From Haladaptatus pallidirubidus (GTDB taxonomy: Archaea > Halobacteriota > Halobacteria > Halobacteriales > Haladaptataceae), in contig NZ_CP085301.1 of assembly GCF_020700235.1 (NCBI RefSeq), positions 3,224,001-3,288,000 on the forward strand: 64,000 nucleotides of DNA. The letters run 5' to 3'. The position numbers were made by a program, and so were the translations under genes. The stretch's first letter is position 1; each line of letters opens with the position of its first letter. Below are positions 27,767-36,412 of this stretch, piece by piece. The notes below the pieces were generated by a model, which saw only the letters and a program-made list of their open reading frames with translations, searched no databases and was not told the DNA's origin.

Positions 27767-28867
27767 ATGGACTACGATACCCCGTTGTTCTTTCATGTGA
27801 TGTCCTACGCGATGGAAGCCGAACACGACGTTATCGACATGGTCAGCGGGAACCCCGATTGGGGTTCGCCGCCGGGAATCACGGACGGTCTGCACGAGTA
27901 CGCCGACCTCGGCGGTGCGGAGTTTCAGTATCCGCCGAGCGAAGGACTGATCGAACTACGCGAGGAAATCGCCGCGCGGCGAGACGTTGACCAGTCGCAG
28001 GTCGTCGTCACCTGCGGCGGCGGCGAGGCGAACTATCTGGCGATGGCCCGCGCGATGGAGCGGGAGTCGGGCGACGAGTTCATCCTGACCGACCCGGTGT
28101 ATCCGTACTATCCCGGCAAAACGAAGATGCTCGGCGCGACGGCGCGATTCGTTGCCACCGACCGGGACGGGACGCTTTCGCCCGGTGCGATCCGCGAGCA
28201 GGCGAACGAGAACACCGCCGGAATCGTCGTGAACTCGCCGAACAACCCAACCGGAGCGGTGTACGACGAGGAGACGATGCGCGAACTCGTGGCTATCGCC
28301 GAGGAGTACGACGCACTGCTCGTCAGCGACGAAGTGTACGACCACTTCGACTTTTCGGGCAAATTTACCAGCGCGCTTTCCTTCGACTCCGACAACCGCG
28401 TCGTGACGAACTCGTTTTCGAAATCCCTCGCGATTACCGGGTTCCGGGTCGGATACGCCATCTTCCCGCCCGAACTCGTAGACGTTGCTAAAACCCGGCA
28501 CATGCTGACGAACGTAGCGACGAGTCGCCCGGCGCAGTACGCGGTACTCCACGCGCTTCGTGGGACGGCGCCGGACTACTACGAAGAGAATCGGCAGTTG
28601 TTGAACTCCCGAGTGGAGACGTTTACCAATGCGTTGGACGCCGCGGGCGCGGACTACTCGCAACCAGATGGGGCATTTTACGTCATGGCTCGATTCCCCG
28701 ACTTCCCCGGCACACTTTCGAACGTCGAGAAACTCATCGACGAGGCGGGTGTGGCTGGCATGCCGGGTGAAGCCTTCGGCTCGTCGCGCGACGACTGGAT
28801 TCGGTTCGCGCTCGTCACGCCGGAGGTGGAGGCGGCCGCGGAGCGACTCGCCGACTACTTCGGCTAA
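27767..28867 (+). CDS. PLP-dependent aminotransferase (class I/II)
   Basis: The 366-residue product starts at MDYDTPLFFHVMSYA. Fold type I aminotransferase motifs are present: VSGNPDWGSP near the start, VTCGGGEANYLAMARAM, VNSPNNPTGAVYDEETM with the pocket Asn, VSDEVYDHFDF with the PLP Asp/Tyr pair, and VTNSFSKSLAITGFRVGY with the Schiff-base lysine. It resembles aspartate or aromatic aminotransferases; the amino donor cannot be told. The ATG at 27767 is preferred to an upstream in-frame ATG because the family starts near the MDYDTPLFFHVMSYA block. Confidence 0.9.
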   Translation: MDYDTPLFFHVMSYAMEAEHDVIDMVSGNPDWGSPPGITDGLHEYADLGGAEFQYPPSEGLIELREEIAARRDVDQSQVVVTCGGGEANYLAMARAMERESGDEFILTDPVYPYYPGKTKMLGATARFVATDRDGTLSPGAIREQANENTAGIVVNSPNNPTGAVYDEETMRELVAIAEEYDALLVSDEVYDHFDFSGKFTSALSFDSDNRVVTNSFSKSLAITGFRVGYAIFPPELVDVAKTRHMLTNVATSRPAQYAVLHALRGTAPDYYEENRQLLNSRVETFTNALDAAGADYSQPDGAFYVMARFPDFPGTLSNVEKLIDEAGVAGMPGEAFGSSRDDWIRFALVTPEVEAAAERLADYFG

Positions 28868-29140
28868 GATCAAGGGACTTCTATAGGATGCCGTCCAGTC
28901 TCGTTGGATTGGCGTCACTCATTGGATTGGCGCACCCATCCGGATTCGGCACGGTGGGTTAGGCAGACTATCGGTCTCCGAATTGGGTTTTTTCATCCGC
29001 CAACCGGAAGCGTCCACCGTGTTTGGTTTCGGCTTCGTATTTGAACTCTCGGAAGCAGGTACGAGGTAGAATGTGGTTTGTGTTTGTTCGGAAATCGCTG
29101 TTGCTCGCTTCGGTGGTATTCCTGTGTCTGGGTAATTCAC
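28868..29140. other. Intergenic region upstream of the foldback element
   Basis: Between the aminotransferase stop and the element there is a pair of direct repeats (ttggattggcg, near 28899 and 28922) and otherwise unremarkable sequence. Minus-strand frames exist but look unlike haloarchaeal protein. No RNA gene was recognised. Confidence 0.35.
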
Positions 29141-29452
29141 GACTCCAAATGACCGCGACCGCCCCGCATCAACCACGAACCTCCCCACCCGATTCCGCTC
29201 CTCACTTCGTTGCGGTACCTGCGGGCCACGGCCGCAGGTCAGCAAGACGCGACGCGTCTTGCAAGCTTCATCCCTCGGCGCGGCTTTACCTCACTTCTGC
29301 TCGTCAGCGCCTGCCACATCGCTTGTGTGGCCAATCACAGGGTTTCGCCAGCGCGTTCACACGAGTGGCGAACGAAGTGAGACACGAATGCAGTCCCGCG
29401 CCGGCGGAGAGGAGTGGGGAGACTGGCGGTGCGGTGGCGGTCATTTGGAGTC
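29141..29452. repeat. Foldback/MITE-like element of about 312 bp with terminal inverted repeats
   Basis: The first 27 bases, starting gactccaaatgaccgc, match the reverse complement of the last 27 at 25 positions. Both arms then share ctccccac. Inside is a perfect 10-bp hairpin (gcaagacgcg and its complement, 29242-29262) and a cctgcgg/ccgcagg stem near 29220. There is no transposase gene. No clear target-site duplication was found at the ends. It fits a non-autonomous miniature element or a structured RNA gene. It lies 124 bp upstream of the Get3-like gene. Confidence 0.6.
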
Positions 29453-29575
29453 GGAGCTACCTAGGGACATTCGCAAAACTACCTTTTAGAGCGCGACAGT
29501 CTCATCGAAACATCCGACTCGAACACGCGACGACGACAACAGAAGCTACACAACCCTCCACCGGATACTTCCGGT

Positions 29576-30613
29576 ATGGCCGAAATCGACGTGGAGGCCG
29601 TCGAACGAATCGACGAGGGGGACGTTCCGACGGGCATCGAGGCGCCGGAGTACGTACTGTACGGCGGCAAGGGTGGCGTCGGAAAGACGACCTGCGCCGC
29701 GGCGACGGGGCTTGCGAGCGCCCGCGACGGAACCCGGACGCTGGTCGTTTCGACCGATCCGGCGCACTCGCTGTCGGATACGTTCGAGTGCGAGATTCCC
29801 GCGGAAGCGACGCGAATCCGCGAGGAGATTCCGCTGTACGCCGCGGAGATTGACCCGGACGCGGCGTTAGAAGACCAAGCCGGAATGCTCGGGGGGGATA
29901 GCCCGCTGGGAGGGATGCTCGGCGACGATGAAGACGGGCCGATGGCGTCCCTGCTGGGCGGGGCGATGCCGGGGGCGGACGAGGCCGCCGCGATGCAGAA
30001 ACTCATCGAATTTCTGGACGACGACCGGTTCGACCGCGTCGTCGTGGACACGGCCCCGACCGGACACACCCTTCGACTGCTGGAACTGCCCGAAATTATG
30101 GATACGATGGTGGGCCGAATCGTCTCGCTTCGTCAGCGGTTCCAAGGGATGATGGACGGCATGAAAGGAATGTTCGGCGGAAGCGGCGATCCCGAGGAAG
30201 GAATCGACGACTTAGACGCGATGAAGGCCCAAATCGAGCGCCTTCGAACGACGCTCCGCGACCCATCGAAGACGGATTTTCGGGTCGTGATGATTCCCGA
30301 GGAGATGAGCGTGTTCGAATCCAAACGCCTGCTCACGCAGTTGGACGAGTTCGACATCCCCGTCGGAACTGTGGTCGTCAACCGCGTCATGGAGAATCTG
30401 GCCGACGTGACGGACGCGGTCGATTCCAGCCAGTTCGTCACCCCGAACCTCGACAGTTGCGAGTTCTGCCAGAAACGGTGGGACGTTCAGCAGGGTGCCC
30501 TACAGGAAGCGCAGGACGTGTTCCGCGGCCACGACATCAAACGCGTTCCCCTGTTCGCCGACGAGGTGCGGGGCGAAGAGATGTTGCGCGTCGTCGCGGC
30601 CTGTTTGGAATGA
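29576..30613 (+). CDS. Get3/ArsA-family ATPase
   Basis: A 345-residue P-loop ATPase. The deviant Walker A is YGGKGGVGKTTCAAA near residue 28. Switch I is VVSTDPAHSLSDTF and switch II VVDTAPTGHTLRLLELP. Two Met/Gly-rich segments (LGGMLGDDEDGPMASLLGGAMPG and RFQGMMDGMKGMFGG) sit where Get3 forms its hydrophobic client groove, and CEFCQKRW supplies the zinc-binding CxxC of Get3 dimers. These features favour a tail-anchored protein targeting or chaperone role over arsenite efflux. No arsenite genes are nearby. A foldback element lies upstream. Confidence 0.88.
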   Translation: MAEIDVEAVERIDEGDVPTGIEAPEYVLYGGKGGVGKTTCAAATGLASARDGTRTLVVSTDPAHSLSDTFECEIPAEATRIREEIPLYAAEIDPDAALEDQAGMLGGDSPLGGMLGDDEDGPMASLLGGAMPGADEAAAMQKLIEFLDDDRFDRVVVDTAPTGHTLRLLELPEIMDTMVGRIVSLRQRFQGMMDGMKGMFGGSGDPEEGIDDLDAMKAQIERLRTTLRDPSKTDFRVVMIPEEMSVFESKRLLTQLDEFDIPVGTVVVNRVMENLADVTDAVDSSQFVTPNLDSCEFCQKRWDVQQGALQEAQDVFRGHDIKRVPLFADEVRGEEMLRVVAACLE

Positions 30614-30705
30614 GGTTCGACGCGGGCGTAAACTAGCGAAACACGAACATAACCCGCGGTAACGACGGCTTGAAATCGAGATTACGGGATTCGTTTCGAA
30701 TACGG

Positions 30706-32025
30706 CTATTCGACGACCAGAATCCGGAGGTCGTTCACATTCGTTCCGGTCGCACCAGTTTCGACGAGCGCGCCGACCGACTCCAAAAACCGGTAGGAGT
30801 CGTTTTCTTGGAGGGCCTCTTGCCCACCGTCTCTCGATGTGTTCCGGTCCACCAGCGCACCCGCGGCGTCGGTACTTCCATCCTTTCCGTCGGTATCGAC
30901 GCTGGCGACCGTCACTCCCTCGGCGAGTTCCAAACGCGCCCCGAGCGCGAACTCCAGATTAGGCCCGCCGGAGCCCTCTCCGCGGACGGAAACGGTCGTC
31001 TCGCCGCCCGACAGTAGAACCGCGGGTGGGGAAATCGGATTCCCGGTTTCCAGGATCTCTTCCGCGATTGCGACGTGAGTCGTCGCGGATTCCCGTGCCT
31101 CGCCTCTCACGCGCGAAGAGAGGATCATCGCGTCGTAGCCGCGTCGGTTTGCGGTTTCGCGTGCGGCGCGGAGCGCGGTGAAATTTGACGCCAAGACGTG
31201 AGTCGTGGCGCGCTCGAAAACCGCATCGCCCGCGTCGGGAGTCTCCGGAAAGTTCCCGGCGGCGCCGCGCTCGAATCGGGTTCGAATCGCGGATCCGGTG
31301 TCCGTTTCCACTCCGTATCGGTCGAGGACGGCGAGTGCGTCGCCGAACGTCGTTTCGTCCGGTGCGGTCGGCCCGCTTCCGATGATACCCGGGTCGTCGC
31401 CGACCACGTCGCTGAACAGCAGTCCAACCACGGTTGCGGGGGCCGCGGTTCGGGCGAGTTGCCCGCCTTTCAGCGCCGAGCAGTGTTTTCTGACCGCGTT
31501 GATTTCGTCGATGGTCGCGCCCGAATCGAGTAGGGTGCGAGTCACGGTTTGCATATCGGCCAACGAAACGCCGTCTGCTGGGGCGGGCAGGAGCGCGCTC
31601 GCGCCACCCGTGATGGCCGCGAGAATCAGCGCGTTTTCGTCGGCGGAGTCTGCGAGTTCGAGGACTCGCTTCGTACTTTCGACACCCTGTTTACTTGGGA
31701 TTGGATGCTCGCCGGGAAGCATCTCGATTCGAGTCGTTTCCGCCGGGTCGTTGGTGACGACCGCACCTCGGTCGATTCGTTCCCCGAGAATCGATTCGAG
31801 TGCGGCGGCGACCTGCGCGGACGCTTTCCCGCCGCCGAGAACGACGATTTCGTCGTACTCCGAGAGGTCGTACCGCGAGTTCCCGATTCGAAGAAGATCG
31901 TCATTCAGCGCCGTTTTCTCACGAATGACCGCTTTCGGGTGCGCGGCTTCGATGCCCGCTTCGAGACAGGCCAGTGCGATTTCGCGGGCGGGCGTCGTCG
32001 AAAGCGCCCCTCGATTCGAAATCAT
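30706..32025 (-). CDS. Glycerate 2-kinase (DUF4147/MOFRL)
   Basis: A 439-residue two-domain kinase. The N-terminal DUF4147 domain has VVLGGGKASAQ, GAVVTNDP, MLPGEHPIPS and AAITGGASALLPAP. The C-terminal MOFRL domain has LLSGGETTVSVRG, GGPNLEFALG and SVDTDGKDGSTDAAGAL. It phosphorylates glycerate to 2-phosphoglycerate, which feeds lower glycolysis and is used by haloarchaea for glycerate from serine or sugar acids. Its ATG overlaps the stop of the upstream SDR gene by four bases (ATGA), so it is translated from the same message. Confidence 0.92.
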   Translation of the reverse strand: MISNRGALSTTPAREIALACLEAGIEAAHPKAVIREKTALNDDLLRIGNSRYDLSEYDEIVVLGGGKASAQVAAALESILGERIDRGAVVTNDPAETTRIEMLPGEHPIPSKQGVESTKRVLELADSADENALILAAITGGASALLPAPADGVSLADMQTVTRTLLDSGATIDEINAVRKHCSALKGGQLARTAAPATVVGLLFSDVVGDDPGIIGSGPTAPDETTFGDALAVLDRYGVETDTGSAIRTRFERGAAGNFPETPDAGDAVFERATTHVLASNFTALRAARETANRRGYDAMILSSRVRGEARESATTHVAIAEEILETGNPISPPAVLLSGGETTVSVRGEGSGGPNLEFALGARLELAEGVTVASVDTDGKDGSTDAAGALVDRNTSRDGGQEALQENDSYRFLESVGALVETGATGTNVNDLRILVVE

Positions 32026-32873
32026 CCGAGGAACTTCTTCGCCCAGTTGCTCGATGTGAGATTCGAAACCGCGCCGTACAGCTTATCCAACCATTCCGCG
32101 GGAAGGATTCGGGCGTAGTCGGTGAGTTCCGCTACGGTTCCGACGGGGTACCGGGCTTTGGGATGTTGGACGTTCGCCGAATCGAGAATTGTGTCGGCGA
32201 CCTCTTTGGGATGAACCGCGCCGGGCATTCCGCCGTCGATAGCCTGCCGGTCGCCGTACATCTCGTAAAATCGCTCGTAGGCACCGGAGCGTTCGACACC
32301 CTCGATTTCGCCGTTCGCGCGGTCGTAAAATGCTGTATCGACCGGGCCGGGTTCGACCAGCACGACGTCAACGTCGTACTCGTCCACTTCCGAGCGAAGC
32401 GCGTCGGAGATGCCCTCCAGCGCGAACTTCGACCCGCTGTAGATTCCCATGCCCGGAACCGAGACGCGACCGACCGCGCTGGAGACGTTGACGATGGTTC
32501 CCTTGCCGCGCTTTCGCATGTGCGGCAGGGCTTCCCGAGCGAGACGAAGCGGTCCGTACACGTTCACGTCGAACTGCGCGTGAACCTGCTCTATCGGTAC
32601 GTCCTCCACGGGGCCGGGTTGGGCGTAGCCCGCGTTGTTGACGAGGCAGTCGATGTGGCCGTGGTCCCCCACTATTTCGGACACGATTCGCTCTATGTCG
32701 TCGTCTTGGGTCACGTCCAGCGTGGCGATGTTGCACCCCTTCTCTCCCAGCGTTTCGATGTCGGCGGGGTTGCGTGCGGTCGCGTACACTTCCCAGCCGT
32801 CAGCGAGGAACGAAAGCGCGGTTTCGCGACCGATTCCCGACGAGCAACCCGTAATCAGCACAGTCTCAGTCAT
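32022..32873 (-). CDS. Short-chain dehydrogenase/reductase
   Basis: A 283-residue classical SDR. The Rossmann cofactor motif is TGCSSGIGRETALSF, the structural Asn is in CLVNNAGYAQPG, and the catalytic Ser and YxxxK are in IVNVSSAVGRV and GIYSGSKFALEGISDAL. It uses NAD(P)H on a small alcohol or ketone; the substrate is not visible. ATG 32873 is the first start with family sequence after it. It lies 25 bp downstream of endonuclease V and overlaps glycerate 2-kinase by ATGA, so it is the middle of a likely operon. Confidence 0.9.
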   Translation of the reverse strand: MTETVLITGCSSGIGRETALSFLADGWEVYATARNPADIETLGEKGCNIATLDVTQDDDIERIVSEIVGDHGHIDCLVNNAGYAQPGPVEDVPIEQVHAQFDVNVYGPLRLAREALPHMRKRGKGTIVNVSSAVGRVSVPGMGIYSGSKFALEGISDALRSEVDEYDVDVVLVEPGPVDTAFYDRANGEIEGVERSGAYERFYEMYGDRQAIDGGMPGAVHPKEVADTILDSANVQHPKARYPVGTVAELTDYARILPAEWLDKLYGAVSNLTSSNWAKKFLG

Positions 32874-32898
32874 TGGCCCTTCTTTCGGACGGGGGTGG

Positions 32899-33708
32899 CT
32901 AAGAACCAACGGTTTGTTTCACTTCGTCGGCGTAGGCGTCCGCGCGCCGCGTCGGTTCCGGGAGTTTGTAGCCAGCGCAGAGCTGCCAGACGAGATTTGC
33001 AGTCATTTCGGCGCTCACGCGATGGCCAGGACTGACGTACAGCGGATTGACGTGGCGCTTCTCGGGGTTGTCGTACTGGCGCGATTGGAGCGCGTAGCCG
33101 ATAACCGTCCCATTCGGTGCAGTAACTCGGTCGTTTGCGAGAACGGGAATCCGCTCCCCTTCGCGCATGTGGCCCTGCGGCGGGTCGCGCAGTTTTCCGC
33201 AGAGCAGGTTTTTTGCCACCCCAATCGCGGGCAGGTCGAGCATGACGCCGATGTGGGTGGCGATTCCGGCCTCCCGGTAGTGGATTCGCCCGCTTCCGTC
33301 AACGATTGCGAGGTCGGGTTCGACCGACAGTTTTTTGAACGCTCGCAATATCGCGGTTCCCTCCCGAAACGAGAGCAGACCGGGAATGTACGGAATCTCG
33401 GTTTCGACGGCCGCGTGGGTTCGCTCGATGACCTCGCCGTCGCGGGCCGCGACGATGGCGCTCACCGCTTTCTCGCCGACGAAGGCTTGGTCGACGCCGA
33501 CCACGATTGGATCATCCTCTGCCGTTTTCTCTTTCCCGCTCGGGAGCTGCGTCTGGCCGTCATCGGATGGCCCGCTGCGAACGCGCTCCGGGTCGAAATC
33601 GAACTCGTCTTCGAAAATCGCCGTCTCCGCCACCTCGTGCTGAAGCGCTTCCATCTCCTCGCGCGACAGCGAAGCGTCCGGCGCAAATTCGGGATGGACG
33701 ACGCACAT
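32899..33708 (-). CDS. nfi: Endonuclease V (deoxyinosine repair)
   Basis: A 269-residue nuclease with an N-terminal extension of about 70 acidic residues. The metal-binding aspartate is in VVGVDQAFVG, the wedge PYIP and catalytic Glu in IPYIPGLLSFREG, the second Asp in AIVDGSGRIHYREAGIATHIG, and IGVAKNLLCG follows. EndoV cleaves DNA (or RNA) one base 3' of inosine, starting repair of deaminated adenine, which suits high-salt, high-UV habitats. Its start codon overlaps the stop of the rhomboid gene (TAATG at 33706-33710), so the two are translationally coupled. Confidence 0.92.
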   Translation of the reverse strand: MCVVHPEFAPDASLSREEMEALQHEVAETAIFEDEFDFDPERVRSGPSDDGQTQLPSGKEKTAEDDPIVVGVDQAFVGEKAVSAIVAARDGEVIERTHAAVETEIPYIPGLLSFREGTAILRAFKKLSVEPDLAIVDGSGRIHYREAGIATHIGVMLDLPAIGVAKNLLCGKLRDPPQGHMREGERIPVLANDRVTAPNGTVIGYALQSRQYDNPEKRHVNPLYVSPGHRVSAEMTANLVWQLCAGYKLPEPTRRADAYADEVKQTVGS

Positions 33709-34604
33709 TAGAACCGTCTACCGCCCATGCCGCCGCGCCCGCCGCCACCGAATTGGAGTTCCTGCGGTGCGCGTTCTCCTTCTCGCTTCAACTTCGCACC
33801 GTACAGCAGGCCCAGTCCGAGTCCCGCCAAGTGGGCCAATTGTGCGACGCCGCCCGCGCCGGGACCGAACGCGACGCTGGTGAACGCAGAATAGACGGCG
33901 AACAACAGGGTGGCTATCCACAGCGGCATCGGGAGGATGAAGTAGATGTAAATACGGAGGTTCGGATTCAGAACTGTCAGAACGCCCATTATCGCGGCCA
34001 CAGCACCGCTCGCACCGAGGACGGCAGACCGAACCCCGGGCGTCGTGATCGCAGCGGTACCGACTTGAGCCAGTCCCGCGAGCGCTCCCGTTACCAGAAA
34101 CAGGACGGTGAACTTCGCACTCCCGATACGGCGTTCCACGATAGGGCCGAAGAAGTACAGCACGATACTGTTGATAGCAATGTGGAAGAATCCGCCCGGG
34201 TCGTGTGCGAAGATAGACGTCACCCACGTCCAGACGCGCTCGATGTGGGTGGATTGGAGGAGGAATATCTCGGCAAACGCCTGTTCTCCTACGAAATTGA
34301 GGACGAAGAACTCGGCGAGGAACGTCAGCCACATCAAACCGAGGAAGACGAACGTCATGTTTCCGCGGAAGTAGGCCAGCGGTCCGCCCGCGCCGGTGTC
34401 GATGCCGAAGCTACTGCTTCGACCTTGTTGATTCACGCTGTCGTCGAACCCGCTTTTGAAGACGCCTTTCGGGTCGTTCCACTCGTTCAACCCCGGACAG
34501 GAATGATTTTCCGGAAGGCGATGGTCGCCACAGAACGTTTTGCCGCACATCCGGCACTTGTACGGCATGTTCTCGTGTTGCCCACACTCGTCGCATTGCG
34601 CCAT
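33708..34604 (-). CDS. Rhomboid intramembrane protease with N-terminal AN1-type zinc finger
   Basis: A 298-residue protein. Residues 4-36 follow the AN1 pattern exactly: C4-x2-C7-x9-C17-x2-C20-x4-C25-x2-H28-x5-H34-x-C36. After a linker come six membrane spans. The catalytic serine is in AVLGASGAVAAIMG (GxSG), and the catalytic histidine is in AQLAHLAGLGLGLLYG of the last span. HIAINSIVLYFFGP is the conserved helix before them. Rhomboids cleave membrane proteins within the bilayer. The finger may bind cargo or membranes on the cytosolic side. The stop overlaps the endonuclease V start. Confidence 0.9.
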   Translation of the reverse strand: MAQCDECGQHENMPYKCRMCGKTFCGDHRLPENHSCPGLNEWNDPKGVFKSGFDDSVNQQGRSSSFGIDTGAGGPLAYFRGNMTFVFLGLMWLTFLAEFFVLNFVGEQAFAEIFLLQSTHIERVWTWVTSIFAHDPGGFFHIAINSIVLYFFGPIVERRIGSAKFTVLFLVTGALAGLAQVGTAAITTPGVRSAVLGASGAVAAIMGVLTVLNPNLRIYIYFILPMPLWIATLLFAVYSAFTSVAFGPGAGGVAQLAHLAGLGLGLLYGAKLKREGERAPQELQFGGGGRGGMGGRRF

Positions 34605-34660
34605 TGTTCCGACTTTTGAACCGACAGGTCAAATGGGTTTGGGTGAGGGCTCCGGATTGG

Positions 34661-35098
34661 TTACGTCCCGGTTCGATTTTGCCCGACAAGTCGCGGAACG
34701 CCGAGTCCGACGAGGTATGCCGTCGTCCCGATAACCGTCCCGGAGAGCAGACAGAGTGCGAGGGTTTCCAACTCGAAGAGCGGAAGGTCGGACGAGCGAA
34801 CACCCGCCCAAATCGAGAGCATGAGACCGGTCAACGGCGCGGACGCGAGAACCAAGCAGTCGAGTAGCGACCCGCCGCGGCTCGCGTAGACGGCGGCAAC
34901 CACGAACGCGAACAGGAAGAAAACTGCCGCGGTGGTACCCACCTGCACCCCCAAAACGGCGAAAAGCCCATCCGCGGGGGACGAACCGGTAACACCACGA
35001 GTTACCAGCGCGAGACCGGAGGCGAACAGTAACACATTACACGTGTCGTCCCGGCACGTCGCGGAATGTACCGTAGAGTCGGCAGTACGCGACACCAT
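34661..35098 (-). CDS. Unknown four-span membrane protein
   Basis: A 145-residue product with four hydrophobic segments (about residues 21-34, 43-70, 78-98 and 110-132) and a short polar N-terminus. The loop SIWAGVRSSDLPLFELE separates the last two. No known domain is recognised and the protein has no charged catalytic cluster. It is 56 bp upstream of the rhomboid gene on the same strand, so it could be the first gene of that operon. Confidence 0.55.
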   Translation of the reverse strand: MVSRTADSTVHSATCRDDTCNVLLFASGLALVTRGVTGSSPADGLFAVLGVQVGTTAAVFFLFAFVVAAVYASRGGSLLDCLVLASAPLTGLMLSIWAGVRSSDLPLFELETLALCLLSGTVIGTTAYLVGLGVPRLVGQNRTGT

Positions 35099-35167
35099 GC
35101 TATTTGCATCTATCTCGACGGTTCAGCTAAAAGTGATTTGTGGCCAGTAAATCGGGTTTTCGGCAAT

Positions 35168-35857
35168 CTATTCCTGTTTCCGCCCGCCGTAGACGGCGAA
35201 GTTGTAGTACTGCCAGATGGAGGTGACGGAGTCGAATCCGGCGTCGCGGAGCCAAACGAGCTGGTCGGTCAGCGTGTCGGGGTCGTCGAAGTCGTCGCTG
35301 GCTTGCCAGCGGTTCATGAACTCCTCTTCTTCCCACCCTTTCGAGCGAACCCAGTTCTTTATCATCGCGTCCGAGAGCGTCTCCAGATGATCGGCGTCGA
35401 ACCGAACCACGTCGCCGTTGAAAAACCAACCGCCGGGGACGAGCGCCTCGTGAATGCTTCCGAACAGGGCTCGTTTTTCTTCGGATGTGAGGTGGTGAAC
35501 CGCGAGCGAGGAGATGACGAGGTCGAACTCACTGCTCGCCTGGGGATAGTCGTCCGGAAAGGTTCCTTGCTCGATTCGGACGCGGTCGCCGAACGTCTCC
35601 AGTTTGCGCTCGGCTTCGGCGAGCATCCGTTCGCTGTGATCGACCGCGAGAACGCTACTTTCGGGGAAACGCGTGAGCAGTTTGGCAGTGAGTTCGCCGG
35701 TTCCCGCACCGAGTTCGAGGACGTGAATATCGGCGTCACGTCCCTGCGGCGGTGCGTTCAAAATCGCGTCGTGAAGCTCGTCGTACCGCGGAACGATAGC
35801 TTCGATACCGGGGTCGTAAACGCGAGAATCCTCAAATACCTCTCCGGGTTTCTTCAT
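35168..35857 (-). CDS. Class I SAM-dependent methyltransferase
   Basis: A 229-residue Rossmann methyltransferase from MKKPGEVFED. Motif I is HVLELGAGTGELTAKLL, motif II VDHSERML, motif III RIEQGTFPDD and motif IV FDLVISSLAVHHLT with the alpha-helical cap after it (NGDVVRFDADHLE). The HHLT form is typical of small-molecule methyltransferases (UbiE-like or tellurite-resistance-like). The acceptor is unknown. A longer start at 35902 is possible but overlaps the upstream promoter. Confidence 0.86.
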   Translation of the reverse strand: MKKPGEVFEDSRVYDPGIEAIVPRYDELHDAILNAPPQGRDADIHVLELGAGTGELTAKLLTRFPESSVLAVDHSERMLAEAERKLETFGDRVRIEQGTFPDDYPQASSEFDLVISSLAVHHLTSEEKRALFGSIHEALVPGGWFFNGDVVRFDADHLETLSDAMIKNWVRSKGWEEEEFMNRWQASDDFDDPDTLTDQLVWLRDAGFDSVTSIWQYYNFAVYGGRKQE

Positions 35858-35974
35858 GCCCGCTATTGTGGTCCGAGGGGTTAATGCTTTTTCAAGCCTC
35901 ATTCCCGGGGTGATGTTTATTCATCCGGCGCATAGGGCAGGAGGTTTTTGCTCCCGGAACGACGAGTATCGGGC

Positions 35975-36412
35975 GTGAAAGAGTACGAGCGCAAAGGGTT
36001 ACTGGAACGCGTCGAGCGCGAGGGTGCCACCGTCGGGGCGTCCATTCCGGAGGAAATCACCGTGCAGGGACGGGACATCGACCTGCGCGAGTTCGTCTTC
36101 GAAATCAAGCGGCGGGAGACGATTCCACCGGGGGAGCGCGACCGGGTGGAACAGGCGAAGACGAATCTGCGACGCGAGCGACTCCAGCGAAAACAACGAC
36201 TCGAAGAGGGTGACATCTCCCGCGAGGAAGGCGAAATCTTGGTCGATAGCATCATCGGAATCGATCGGGCGCTGAACGCGCTGGAAAACCTCGGGGCGGC
36301 GAACCTCGAAGCCGAAGAGCGAACGAAGGAGGCCGCCGACCAAAAACGGTGGATGTCGTTCCTCCAGAAAGCACTGGGTAAAAAAGACGCCAATAAACGA
36401 TCACAATTATGA
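35975..36412 (+). CDS. Charged helical protein of unknown function (DUF5788-like)
   Basis: A 145-residue protein with a GTG start at 35975 (MKEYERKGLLERVEREG). The first half is a compact domain (PEEITVQGRDIDLREFVFEIK), and the second is a long charged coiled coil (RVEQAKTNLRRERLQRKQRL) with a terminal KKDANKRSQL. It is haloarchaea-specific as far as I recall (DUF5788, unverified). Its stop overlaps the PolX start by ATGA, so it is probably translated with PolX and may act in the same process, but nothing proves that. Confidence 0.72.
   Translation: MKEYERKGLLERVEREGATVGASIPEEITVQGRDIDLREFVFEIKRRETIPPGERDRVEQAKTNLRRERLQRKQRLEEGDISREEGEILVDSIIGIDRALNALENLGAANLEAEERTKEAADQKRWMSFLQKALGKKDANKRSQL

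Noticed and set aside
28919..29245. Minus-strand frame of about 108 codons upstream of the foldback element
   Set aside because: It runs into the repeat element and has no recognisable domain, so it was not called a gene.
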